Shown here one piece after another: positions 27,767-39,266 of a stretch of DNA of 64,000 bases. Positions within the stretch are counted from its first letter, which is position 1; every line of letters begins with the position of its first letter. Location: assembly GCF_010537335.1 (NCBI RefSeq), contig NZ_AP019711.1:558001-622000 (forward strand), read 5' to 3'. The notes beneath the pieces were generated by a model. The model worked only from the letters and a program-made list of their open reading frames with translations, made no database searches and was not told the DNA's origin. A program made the position numbers and the translations under genes. The stretch comes from Amedibacterium intestinale. Its GTDB lineage: Bacteria; Bacillota_I; Bacilli_A; Erysipelotrichales; Erysipelotrichaceae.

Positions 27767-28368
27767 GTGATTTTATTTTCGTTTCCTTCGCGGATTTTTT
27801 TAATATTGGAACGATGACGATAAATAACCAAGACAGTTAACAGCCAGCTTGCTAGAACAACTTCAATACTTGTATTCATTTGCATATAAGTAATATAAAG
27901 ACTGCTTGTAAAAGCGGCAATCATACTTGCTAAAGAAACCATTTTACCAAGATACAATACGATTAAAAAGAAAATCAGCGGGACAATGACATACCATGCA
28001 TTTTGAAAGGTAAAAATAGAAGTACTTAATAAAAATCCAAACATTGTCGCAACTGCTTTTCCTCCGCGAAATCCTGCAAAGATAGGATAACAGTGTCCAA
28101 ATGCTGCTGCTAGCCCTGCCCAGATGCTTGCTTCTCGATCAAAAATAGAAACAATGCCAACTGCCGCAACAACTTTTAAAATGTCACAGGCAATAACGGA
28201 GATACCAGCTTTTTTACCTAGTACTCTGCCAGCGTTTGTACCGCCAAGGTTTCCACTTCCAAAATTTCTTATATCCGTTTTGTAAAAAAGTTTTCCAATA
28301 ACTAAAGCAAATGGAATAGAACCTAACAAATATCCTAAAAGGATATATAAAATCCAATATATATTCAT
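27757..28368 (-). CDS. plsY: Glycerol-3-phosphate acyltransferase PlsY
   Basis: PlsY transfers an acyl group from acyl-phosphate to glycerol 3-phosphate, the first step of phospholipid synthesis. The 203-residue membrane protein shows the family motifs GYLLGSIPFALVIGK (motif 1), RNFGSGNLGGTNAGRVLGKK (near residue 35) and HCYPIFAGFRGGKAVAT (near residue 92), with about five membrane segments. It is the first gene of a minus-strand operon with the YczE-like protein and the two chr genes, and it diverges from parE, the usual plsY-parE arrangement in Firmicutes. Confidence 0.95.
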   Translation of the reverse strand: MNIYWILYILLGYLLGSIPFALVIGKLFYKTDIRNFGSGNLGGTNAGRVLGKKAGISVIACDILKVVAAVGIVSIFDREASIWAGLAAAFGHCYPIFAGFRGGKAVATMFGFLLSTSIFTFQNAWYVIVPLIFFLIVLYLGKMVSLASMIAAFTSSLYITYMQMNTSIEVVLASWLLTVLVIYRHRSNIKKIREGNENKITWL

Positions 28369-28545
28369 ATTTTCACTCCTCGTTTCTTCTTTGTTATTTT
28401 ATCATTATTTTATACACATGAAAAGATACAGCATACTTTAAAATATAAGGATATCGTATCATCCTGCAAATCTAAGACTGAAAAAATACAGTTATCAAAA
28501 GAAATAGAAGGATTATAAGTTTTTAGGATTTTCTACGACTTTTAT

Positions 28546-28574
28546 TTGCGATTATGAAAAGAATTTGGTAAACT
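28546..28574 (+). promoter_or_regulatory. Promoter for parE-parC
   Basis: TTGCGA (28546-28551) and TAAACT (28569-28574) are separated by 17 bases; TGG directly before the -10 gives an extended -10. parE starts 36 bases downstream behind a GAGGTGAAGG ribosome site. Confidence 0.6.
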
Positions 28575-28585
28575 AATCAAGGTAA

Positions 28586-30537
<1,952 letters not shown>

Positions 30538-30538
<1 letters not shown>

Positions 30539-33048
30539 TGAAAAAGAAAGAAAATGAAGAACAAAGCATGCATCAGGCAAACATCATTGCCTCTCCATTA
30601 GAAGAAATTATGGGAGATCGCTTTGGCAGATACTCTAAATATATTATTCAAGATCGTGCATTGCCAGATGCCAGAGATGGTTTAAAACCTGTACAAAGAC
30701 GTATTTTGTATGCCATGTATGAAGATGGCAATACATGGGATAAACCATATCGTAAATCTGCGAAAACAGTTGGTCTTGTCATTGGTAACTACCATCCACA
30801 TGGAGATACTTCTGTATATTATGCGATGGTACGTATGTCACAGGAATGGAAAATTCGTACACCGCAGATCGATATGCAGGGAAATAATGGTTCAATTGAC
30901 GATGATCCGGCAGCCGCGATGCGTTATACGGAAGCACGTCTTGGTAAAATTAGTGAATATTTACTAAAAGATATTGAAAAAGATACTGTGCAGTGGGCAG
31001 CAAACTTTGATGATACCGCAATGGAGCCAACTCTGCTACCTGCTCGTTATCCAAATCTTTTGGTAAATGGAATTACTGGGATTGCGGCAGGATATGCAAC
31101 AAATATTCCACCTCACAATCTAAATGAAGTACTGGATGCCTGTGTATATCGTATTCAGCATCCACAGTGTACTTTGGAAGAATTGATGGGCCTTGTGAAA
31201 GGACCGGATTTTCCAACTGGTGGTATTATTCAAGGTGTGAGTGGAATTAGAGAAGCTTTTGAAACAGGCAAGGGAAGAATTATTGTTCGAAGTAAAGTAT
31301 CCATTGAACAAACAAAAACGCTTCAGCAAATCGTTGTAACAGAAATCCCTTATGAAGTTGTAAAAAGCAGCATGGTCAAGAAAATTGACGATGTACGTTT
31401 AAATAAAAAAATTGATGGTATCCTAGATGTACGTGATGAAAGTGATCGTAACGGACTTCGTGTTGTCATCGACATAAAAAAAGATGTGGATGCACAGCTG
31501 ATATTAAATTATCTTTATAAAAATACGGATTTACAGGTTTCTTATAACTACAATGTGATTGCGATTGAAAATAAACGTCCGGTACAGATGGGACTTGCGG
31601 CTATGCTGGATGCTTTTATTGATCATCGCCGTATCGTGATTGAGCGAAGAAGCCGCTTTGATTTGAAAAAGAAACAAGAGCGTTGTCATATCTTGGAAGG
31701 TTTAATTCGTGCTGTTTCCGTACTGGATGAAATTATTGCGATCATTCGTGCCAGCAAGGATAAAGCGGATGCCAAAGCAAATATCATTGATCGTTTTTCT
31801 TTCAGTGAAGTACAGGCAGAAGCCATTGTTACGATGCGTTTGTATCGCTTATCCAATACGGATGTAACCTTGTTGAATGAAGAATTTAAACAGTTATGCA
31901 ATGAAATTGAAGAACTGGAAGAAATACTTGCCAATCCAAAAAAATTACGCAAAGTAATGATACAGGAATTAAACGAAGTGAAAAAAGCATTTCCAACTCC
32001 GCGCTTAAGCGTGATTGAAGAAAACATCGAAGAAATCGTTATTGATAAAACTGCGATGATTTCTCATGAGGATGTTATGGTTACGATAAGTCGTGATGGA
32101 TATGCAAAACGTGTTTCTTTACGAAGCTATGGTGCAGCAGGGGAAGCCATGACGGGTATTAAAGAAGGCGATGAACTTCTTGGTTATGTACAAAGCAATA
32201 CCATTAACCATCTTTTATTCTTTACTACTGCAGGAACCTATGGATATGTACCTGTTTATGCACTGGAAGAAGGAAAATGGAAAGAAATTGGAAGTCATGT
32301 GAATTCGTTAATTCGTATGACATCAAATGAAAAAATTACAGATGCCTTTATTGTTTCTGACTTCTCATCACAGGCATATATCATTTCTGTGACCAAACAT
32401 GGATTAATCAAAAAAACAAAACTGTCTGAATACGAAGTATCCAGAAACAACAAAACCATGAGCAATATGAAACTGCTGGAAAACGATGAAGTGATTCATA
32501 GCTACATTGCATATGAGAAAGATGAAATGCTTCTTGCCAGTCGAAATGGATATATGACAAGATATCCAATCGCATTAATTCCGGCAACATCTCCTCGTTC
32601 CAAAGGCGTTAAAGCTATGAACTTATCCGATGATGTCATTGCATCTGCCTGCATACTTTCTCCTAGTCAAAATAAACAACTGGTCATTTTTGCAGAGAAT
32701 GGGGCTGTAAAACGTATAAAAACAAGTGATATTGATATTACTGGACGTCCTACTAGAGGAACGATGATTTGTAAGAAGGTAAAATCCAATCCATATTATG
32801 TTTCAAAAATCGGATTGTATGATTTGCATGAAGAAATTACGATCATGGCAGAAGAAATCCATAAAATGCTTGGAAAAGACATCTCTTTAATGAGCAAAGA
32901 TTCCACATTCTCAATGCCACTAAAATCATTACAGAACTTTTATGTATTAAATGGCATTGATGTTGTAAAAGAAGTACATGAAGCAGAAAATACAAATAAA
33001 AAAGAACATGAACATGACTTTGAAGAAGTAAGCTTGTTTGAGGAATAA
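30538..33048 (+). CDS. parC: DNA topoisomerase IV subunit A
   Basis: ParC is the DNA-cleaving half of topoisomerase IV. The 836-residue protein has the breakage-reunion domain with RALPDARDGLKPVQRRIL and the quinolone region HPHGDTSVYYAMVRMSQ, followed by a catalytic Tyr in AAAMRYTEARL near residue 125. A coiled region lies near residues 440-500 and a six-bladed C-terminal DNA-wrapping domain follows. No GyrA-box (QRRGGKG) is seen in the C-terminal domain, which favours ParC. It is translationally coupled to parE and followed by a terminator. Confidence 0.93.
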
Positions 33049-33074
33049 ACTGTGGTGGATTGCCACAGTTTTTT
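33048..33074 (+). terminator. Terminator after parC
   Basis: AACTGTGG (33048-33055) pairs with CCACAGTT (33063-33070) over a 7-base loop, followed by Ts. It starts at the last base of the parC stop codon. Confidence 0.85.
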
Positions 33075-33402
33075 CTATGTAAAGATTCCTGTTTTATAGA
33101 AACTGTAGGATATGTTATTTTCAAATATAGATTGCACATAAGTCTTATAAATGTTTTATGACAGTATCTTTATTAAAATCATAAATAATATATTTAATTG
33201 ATTCGAGAGGGATTTTATTTGATATTATTAGATATTTTGATGGAGAAAATAACATGGACGAAGATGTAAATTATGGCATTCTTGAAAAACACGAGAATTA
33301 GTCTTTTTTAGTATATATATTATGGTAAGTTGTTTCATTTATTGTCAAGAGTATAAATAAATGAGATAATAAATATAACATTGATCACGGAGGAGTTTTA
33401 GT
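33075..33402 (+). other. Intergenic region with a promoter and a possible gene remnant
   Basis: This stretch has no full gene. A frame of about 38 codons ends at 33300; it has no ribosome site of its own. Its codons for RGILFDIIRYFDGENN read like real protein, so it may be the tail of a decayed gene, but I do not recognise the family. A vegetative promoter for the next gene is clear: TTGTCA (33342-33347) and GATAAT (33365-33370) separated by 17 bases, followed by a GGAGGAG ribosome site at the start of the exonuclease gene. Confidence 0.45.
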
Positions 33403-34758
33403 ATGAAAAAAGTATTATATTTAGATGTTGAATGGGCAAACCCTAAGAATAAAAGCATTTGTCAAATAGGATTGGTATCAGAAGATTTTGAAACAGAAGA
33501 ACCTATTTTTCCTGAATTAAATCTTTATATTAATCCAGAGGATAAATTTGATGAAAACTGTGTAGCGGTTCATAATATTACTAACTCAAAGACAAAAGAT
33601 TGTCCAAATTTTGCTGAGGTGTGGCCAGAAATAGAAAAATATTTTACAAATTCTATAATTATCGGACATAATGTTAAGAGTTCTGATTTAAATGCAATTG
33701 TAAAGAATCTAAGAAGATATAACATTGATATTCCTGTTTTATATTGTGTTGATACATATGAATTATCAAAGAAACTTGTAAAGCCATTTGAGATATCTGA
33801 TTATCAACTGTCTACATTGTGCAATTATTTCGGAATAGATATTGATAATGAGCATGATGCATTTGATGATGCCTGTGCTTGTGCAGATTTATTAAAAGAA
33901 TTTGTTAATGTATTTGAATTAAATTTAGAAGATTATGTGGAAGAATATCAAATAAAAGATACTGGTGATTTTGTTGAATATGTTTCTTCTGTTGAGTTTA
34001 GGAGAGAATTGAATACACTTTATGGTGTTTTATGTGGAATAGAGTTAGATAATCAAATAGTACAAGAAGAACATGAATATATTGTGGACTGGTTAGAAAG
34101 TCATAGGCATTATATTCATTATGAATCTGTTGGTCATATTATTAAGGTATTAAAAATGATTTTGGAAGACAATATTATCACAAAGGAAGAAATTGATACA
34201 TTGAAAACTGTAATCTCAATGTATCTTCAAGAGATAAAATCTAGTAGAGAAACTTTAGCAACTCAATTTTTACAAGGATTGACCTTGGGTATAAAAGCTG
34301 ATAAAGAAATAAAAGATATTGAAATTTATAATCTTCAAAAGTGGTTATATGATAATGATTATTTGGAAGGGCATTATCCATATGATAAATTGATCCATAA
34401 AGTCGAAGAAATTGTTGAAGACAAGATTATAACATTGGAAGAAAAAGAAGAATTAAAGAAACTATTTGATGAATTGAATAATCCAATAGAAAATCTTAAT
34501 AATGCAATAATTGAGTTTGAAAATAAGTCATTTTGTTTAAGCGGAAATTTTGAATATGGTTCAAAAGCAAAAGTTGAAGAATATATTACATCAAAAGGTG
34601 GTAGTGTGGATAAAAATATAAAGAAGAACACCAATTATTTAGTTGTTGGTGAAGATGGATCTTCTAAATATTCTAATGGAAATTATGGTACGAAAGTTAA
34701 AAGAGCAATTGAATCAGGAATTACGATTTTGAAAGAATATCAGTTATTTAATCTTTGA
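33403..34758 (+). CDS. DnaQ-like 3'-5' exonuclease with C-terminal BRCT domain
   Basis: A 451-residue protein in three parts. Residues 1-170 form a DEDDh exonuclease domain: Asp8 and Glu10 in LDVEWA, an Asp in IIGHNVKSSDLNA near residue 90, and the His/Asp of HDAFDDACA near residue 150. Residues about 185-360 are a helix-rich acidic region with no family I recognise, perhaps two TerB-like or structural repeats. Residues about 365-451 form a BRCT domain of the NAD-ligase/DnaQ type (FCLSGNF, ITSKGGSVDKNIKKNTNYLVVG). Exonuclease-BRCT fusions are probably DNA repair or replication-editing enzymes. It stands alone with its own promoter; codon use is more AT-rich than in the housekeeping genes. Confidence 0.82.
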   Translation: MKKVLYLDVEWANPKNKSICQIGLVSEDFETEEPIFPELNLYINPEDKFDENCVAVHNITNSKTKDCPNFAEVWPEIEKYFTNSIIIGHNVKSSDLNAIVKNLRRYNIDIPVLYCVDTYELSKKLVKPFEISDYQLSTLCNYFGIDIDNEHDAFDDACACADLLKEFVNVFELNLEDYVEEYQIKDTGDFVEYVSSVEFRRELNTLYGVLCGIELDNQIVQEEHEYIVDWLESHRHYIHYESVGHIIKVLKMILEDNIITKEEIDTLKTVISMYLQEIKSSRETLATQFLQGLTLGIKADKEIKDIEIYNLQKWLYDNDYLEGHYPYDKLIHKVEEIVEDKIITLEEKEELKKLFDELNNPIENLNNAIIEFENKSFCLSGNFEYGSKAKVEEYITSKGGSVDKNIKKNTNYLVVGEDGSSKYSNGNYGTKVKRAIESGITILKEYQLFNL

Positions 34759-34995
34759 TTTATTGAAATCAGAGACTTATACACTTTGTAATAAATTGAT
34801 TTATGCAGCCTGTTACTAATTCTATTGAAGTCGTGATATGATTTTTATACGAAAGGTTTGTCAAATGAGTAGAAATAAAAATAGATTATTTATATATGGG
34901 AAATCATTAAGTTTAATATACATAGGTTGGATTGCTCGGACAACTTACGGAATTTGAAAACAATAATGTATTTAAAAAAGATGAGGAGAAAGTAT
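34759..34995 (+). other. Intergenic region with a short gene remnant overlapping the next gene
   Basis: A frame starting near 34930 reads LGQLTEFENNNVFKKDEE, continues with VYDRCVYELSYI and stops inside the GNAT gene near 35030. It looks protein-like, unlike random frames of this AT-rich sequence, and may be the 3' end of a decayed gene. A separate 30-codon frame from an ATG at 34865 has no strong ribosome site. No terminator or clear promoter was seen. Confidence 0.3.
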
Positions 34996-35562
34996 ATGAT
35001 AGATGTGTATATGAATTGTCCTACATTTGAAAATGAATTCTATATGTTAAGAAAGGTAGAAAAGGAAGATGCGAAGGACTTATTAAAAGTATATTCTGAT
35101 TCTAAAGCTGTACCTTTCTTTAACAGTGATAATTGTGGTGGAGATGATTTTCACTATACTACAGAAGATAGAATGAAAGAGGCAATTGAATACTGGCTTT
35201 GGGAGTATAATAGACAAGGGTTTGTTCGCTGGGCAATTATCTCAAAAAAGACAAAGGAAGCAATAGGTACGATAGAACTTTTTCATAGGGATGCGAATGA
35301 TTTTTTTACAAACTGTGGTTTGTTAAGAATGGACATCCGTAGTGATTATGAAATTGCAAGTGAGATTATTAAAATTCTAGCGTTAATCATTGAACCTGCC
35401 TATACGCTTTTTCACTGTGATAAAATTGCGACAAAGGCGATTGCACCAGCAAAAGAGCGTATTGAGGCATTGAAATCCTTAGGTTTTAATCTTTCCAAAG
35501 AAAAACTAATAGGCCATGATGAAACAGAGTATGGTTCTTATTTTTTCTTATCCAAAAATTAA
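34996..35562 (+). CDS. GNAT family N-acetyltransferase
   Basis: A 188-residue RimJ/RimL-type acetyltransferase. It begins with the family strand FYMLRKVEKEDAKDLLKVYSD and has the central strands AIISKKTKEAIGTIELFH and LLRMDIRSDYEIASEI, followed by a helix and a final KSLGFNLSKE segment. The acetyl-CoA P-loop is degenerate: no clear QxxGxG/A motif is seen in the usual place, so acetyl-CoA binding may be weak or altered. The ATG at 34996 was chosen because GAGGAGAAAG precedes it; the frame is open 69 bases upstream. Substrate unknown. Confidence 0.75.
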   Translation: MIDVYMNCPTFENEFYMLRKVEKEDAKDLLKVYSDSKAVPFFNSDNCGGDDFHYTTEDRMKEAIEYWLWEYNRQGFVRWAIISKKTKEAIGTIELFHRDANDFFTNCGLLRMDIRSDYEIASEIIKILALIIEPAYTLFHCDKIATKAIAPAKERIEALKSLGFNLSKEKLIGHDETEYGSYFFLSKN

Positions 35563-35703
35563 TAGGGCATGTACTGTTTACTAAAATGTAGATTTGAAGT
35601 GCCTTGTACAATGTTGAAAGTCAAGATTAGTTGTTTACGAATACACTGTTTCTTTTTTGTAAGATATGCGATATAATGATGAAAAAATGAAAAGAGGTAT
35701 GTT

Positions 35704-37482
35704 ATGCAGCTGTCTTATATTCATGAACAAAAAGAAAAATTAAGAAAAGAAATAGAAATAAAGAAACAGGAATCTGGAAGGTTTTCATTTCTGCGGTTTC
35801 TATCTATTGTAGGTTTTATCTTTGGTATTTATCAGGGATATTATGGAAATCATCCATATTTTTATATAGTAAGTATCTTGATGTGTGTTGTTTTTATTTA
35901 TCTTGTTATTAAACATAATCGTATAAAAAAAGAAATAGAGGACACACAGGCACTTTTTTTCGTATATGAAGATATTGAAAAACGTAAGGATGATCGCTGG
36001 AAAGAATATACAGATACAGGCGAAGAGTTCTTGGTGGAAGATGCCAAACAAGAAGTTGATTTGGATATTTTTGGAAAAGCAAGTTTGTTTCAATATCTTA
36101 ATTGTGCAAAAACAATGGAGGGAAGAAAATATCTAGCATCACTGTTAAGCTGGAAGCAGCAGGATAGTGAGCAAATAAAACAGCGACAGGAGGCTGTGAA
36201 AGAATGTATTTCTTCCACGGATTTATCACTTCGTTTTATGCAACTGTCAAAACTTTTTGAATGGCATGCAGGGAAAAAGAAAAAATGTCAGATGGAGCAT
36301 TTTTATCAGGCAATGGAAACTCATGAACATTTTTATGCGAAACTATGGAAAAGAATATGCATATTTATTTCTGTATGTTGTGTAGGGATAACCGCTGCTT
36401 CTTTTTTCTTTCATCAGCTGCAGGCGTATGCACTTATTCTTTTTATGGGAAGTTTATGTCTTGCGTTTTTATTCTATATGAAAAATAGTGCAGTGTTATC
36501 TTCCACAGGAATGTATGCATCCATTATGCAGGATTATCAGCGCATGCTGGAAGAAATTGAGCATGCAGATGTAACAAGTGCATTTCTTCAGCAGTTGAAA
36601 AAAGATTGTGCACAAGCTGATCATGCAATTCTTAAGCTTCAGCATATTTTGCAGATGGTGCAGGTACGTAATAATTTTATTTTACATTTCATTGTAAATG
36701 GTTTTTTACTTCTTGATTTTCAATGTGTGTTCGCACTGGAAGATTGGAAAGAGCGCTATGGAAGTCATGTTCGTACATGGCTGTGTGCCATAGGGAAGAT
36801 GGAAGCAATGGTTTCTTTGGCACAAATTGGTCTAGTGAAAGATACATATTGTGAAGCAAAAGTTATAGAACATGAAACACCGACTTTCTGTTTTGAAAAA
36901 ATGTATCATCCGCTAATTCAGGAAAAGCGTGCAGTGGCTAACAGTTTTGATGCAGATAATAAAACGTATATTATTACTGGAAGCAATATGTCTGGGAAAA
37001 CAACCTTTCTTCGTACCATTGGTATCAATATGATTTTGTTTCATGCAGGAGCACCACTTTGTGCAGTATCTGGAAGTGCAACATCCATGAATCTATATAC
37101 AAGTATGCGCGTGCATGACAATGTAAGTGAAGGAATTAGTACTTTCTATGCAGAAATTCTTCGCATTAAAGATATGATGCTGGCAAGTGAAAAGAAAGAA
37201 AAAATGCTGGTGCTGGTAGATGAAATTTTTAAAGGTACAAACAGTGCTGATCGTATCGTATGTGCCAAAACGGCATTGGAAAAACTGCATTTGTCATGGA
37301 TCATTACCTTTGTATCGACACATGATTTTGAATTGTGCGATATGGATAAAACAATGAATGCAGAAAATTATCATTTCTCTGAATATTATGAAGATGATAA
37401 AATTCTATTTGACTATACGTTAAAAGAAGGACGCTGTACAACAACAAATGCCAAACAGCTAATGAAAATGGCGGGTTTTTAA
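35704..37482 (+). CDS. Membrane-anchored MutS-like ATPase
   Basis: A 592-residue protein whose C-terminal 190 residues are a MutS-type ABC ATPase: Walker A TGSNMSGKTTFLRT near residue 428, the VSEGISTFYAE motif, Walker B VLVDEIFKGTN near residue 505, and the STHDFEL switch. Unlike true MutS there is no mismatch-binding domain; instead four hydrophobic segments occur in two pairs (about residues 27-70 and 217-260), with a MutS-lever/clamp-like helical region between. Such membrane-associated MutS paralogues are common in Firmicutes but have no known role. A TATAAT box lies 27 bases upstream. Its terminator has been split by the IS1182-like element. Confidence 0.82.
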   Translation: MQLSYIHEQKEKLRKEIEIKKQESGRFSFLRFLSIVGFIFGIYQGYYGNHPYFYIVSILMCVVFIYLVIKHNRIKKEIEDTQALFFVYEDIEKRKDDRWKEYTDTGEEFLVEDAKQEVDLDIFGKASLFQYLNCAKTMEGRKYLASLLSWKQQDSEQIKQRQEAVKECISSTDLSLRFMQLSKLFEWHAGKKKKCQMEHFYQAMETHEHFYAKLWKRICIFISVCCVGITAASFFFHQLQAYALILFMGSLCLAFLFYMKNSAVLSSTGMYASIMQDYQRMLEEIEHADVTSAFLQQLKKDCAQADHAILKLQHILQMVQVRNNFILHFIVNGFLLLDFQCVFALEDWKERYGSHVRTWLCAIGKMEAMVSLAQIGLVKDTYCEAKVIEHETPTFCFEKMYHPLIQEKRAVANSFDADNKTYIITGSNMSGKTTFLRTIGINMILFHAGAPLCAVSGSATSMNLYTSMRVHDNVSEGISTFYAEILRIKDMMLASEKKEKMLVLVDEIFKGTNSADRIVCAKTALEKLHLSWIITFVSTHDFELCDMDKTMNAENYHFSEYYEDDKILFDYTLKEGRCTTTNAKQLMKMAGF

Positions 37483-37535
37483 ATAGAGGTATAAGACATA
37501 AAGGGGCTGTGACAGATAAATCAAAGCTCTAAGGT

Positions 37536-37579
37536 AAAAAAATACACCCAATCCTATAAGGAAAAAGGTGTATTTTTTT
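37536..37579 (+). terminator. Hairpin upstream of the IS1182-like transposase
   Basis: A perfect 13-base inverted repeat (AAAAAAATACACC with GGTGTATTTTTTT) across an 18-base loop, ending in Ts. It lies inside the element just before the transposase promoter and probably stops transcripts that enter from outside, a common protection in insertion sequences. Confidence 0.75.
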
Positions 37580-37593
37580 GGTATAATTTATGT

Positions 37594-39168
37594 ATGACAA
37601 TTACTCAAATTAACCAACCAAATTATACAGCATATCAGCCATATATGCTACTGGATTTTGAATTTTCTTTTCAAAACGATGTCCTTAAGGATGATTTGAG
37701 TATCACGATCCTGGAAGTCTTGAGGAGGATTGATCTGAGTAAGTTCATAGATTTCCATCATCTTGATTCTCGTTCTTATGATCCTGTCATGATGCTGACC
37801 GTCATTCTTATGGCCTTCGCTGAAGACGGCTACGCTTCTTTACGCAAGCTGGAAAAACTTTGCCGCTATGATGTCCGTTATCGCAGTATCACAAACGGCT
37901 TCATTCCCAGCTACAAGAGCTTTGAACGCTTCATCAATAACACACTGAAAGAATCGATAGAAACCATTGCGAAAGAAATCTATCTGTATGTACAAGATGA
38001 AAAGGCATTGGAAGAACAGATTCTTTATATTGACGGGACGAAATTTGAGGCCAATGCCAATAAGATGACTTTCTGCTGGAGAGGCTGGAGCAAGCGTTAT
38101 CTTCCAAGACACTGGCAGAAATGCATGGAACTGTTGAGACAGGTAAACCGATACTTTAAGAAACATGAAATCGATATACATTATTCGATTCTGAAATATC
38201 CAAATATCGAATATATGATAAAAATAGATGAAGCACTTGAAAACTGGCTGAAGGAAAAAGAACATATCCGAAAAGGCAGAGGAAAACACGAGATCGCAAA
38301 ATTGTGCGATGAACTGAAGAAAAGTGCAGTCAAGATGTGGCAGTATGCCATACAGGAAGATATACTTGGAGAAAGAAACAGTTTCTCCAAGACGGATCCG
38401 GATGCCACATTCATGCATATGAAATATGATTATTATAATCATACGAATGTGTTCAAGCCTGGATATAATGTACAGATAGGAGTAAACAATGGGTACATCG
38501 CTTATCAGTATATCAGCAGTGATGCCAACGACATGAGAACCCTGCAGCCATTTACAGAAGGATACAAAGAACTGTATGGGCAGTATCCAAAGATGGAAGT
38601 AACGGATGCAGGATATGGGAGCTATGAAAACTACAGCTACTGTAAAAGCAAGGGGATCAAAGGCATATTGAAATATAGCGGATATGAAAAGAAGAAAGAA
38701 AAAGTAACTGACAAGAACCGTTATCAGCTGCGGCATATGGAACGCATGGAGGATGGAACACCAGTTTGTCCTGCAGGACATGTGTTTGAAAAAGAGCGAA
38801 TCGGAGTAAATCTCCAGGGACAGTATCCAAAAATGACAGTGTATTATAGAAATAAAAACTGTTGTGGGTGTGCACAAAGAAATAAATGCACGACTTCAAA
38901 AAATGGAAGAAGTGCAAGGATCGTACCGGCATTAGAGAAGATGCATACAGAAATAGATGAATATCTAAAGAGCGAAGAAGGAAAGATGTTGATGAGGAAA
39001 CGCAGCGCACAGGCAGAGGGGGCATTTGCGGATATCAAGCAGGACTTTGAATATGTGCGACTTCATCGACGAGGGGAAAGCGGAGTAAAAGTAGAATTGA
39101 TTCTGGTATGTATAGGATATAACCTAAGAAAGTACCATAATCGAAAAAAGGTGAAAAATATGAATTAG
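37594..39168 (+). CDS. IS1182-family transposase
   Basis: A 524-residue DDE transposase. It has the N-terminal DUF772-like domain (YDPVMMLTVILMAFAEDGY, YRSITNGFIPSYKSFERF), catalytic Asp in ILYIDGTKFEANANK near residue 145, second Asp in VTDAGYGSYENY near residue 340, a Cys cluster CCGCAQRNKCTT near residue 430 and the catalytic Glu in AEGAFADIKQDF near residue 488. The full length and intact triad suggest an active element. The -10 box TATAAT (37582-37587, extended TG) ends 6 bases before the ATG and no ribosome site is present, so the mRNA may be leaderless. Confidence 0.93.
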   Translation: MTITQINQPNYTAYQPYMLLDFEFSFQNDVLKDDLSITILEVLRRIDLSKFIDFHHLDSRSYDPVMMLTVILMAFAEDGYASLRKLEKLCRYDVRYRSITNGFIPSYKSFERFINNTLKESIETIAKEIYLYVQDEKALEEQILYIDGTKFEANANKMTFCWRGWSKRYLPRHWQKCMELLRQVNRYFKKHEIDIHYSILKYPNIEYMIKIDEALENWLKEKEHIRKGRGKHEIAKLCDELKKSAVKMWQYAIQEDILGERNSFSKTDPDATFMHMKYDYYNHTNVFKPGYNVQIGVNNGYIAYQYISSDANDMRTLQPFTEGYKELYGQYPKMEVTDAGYGSYENYSYCKSKGIKGILKYSGYEKKKEKVTDKNRYQLRHMERMEDGTPVCPAGHVFEKERIGVNLQGQYPKMTVYYRNKNCCGCAQRNKCTTSKNGRSARIVPALEKMHTEIDEYLKSEEGKMLMRKRSAQAEGAFADIKQDFEYVRLHRRGESGVKVELILVCIGYNLRKYHNRKKVKNMN

Positions 39169-39266
39169 TTTTCCACAATGAGCAGGGGGAAGATTGAAAA
39201 GCAAAGGTAGAAAATAGCTATTTTAAGGATAGTTGTTTTTAAAATACCCAAAAGCAGGAAGAATTA

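Noticed and set aside
37840-38877. A 345-codon open frame on the strand opposite the IS1182-like transposase
   Set aside because: It is antisense to an intact transposase, has no ribosome site and its Phe/Ile-rich composition is that of a shadow frame.
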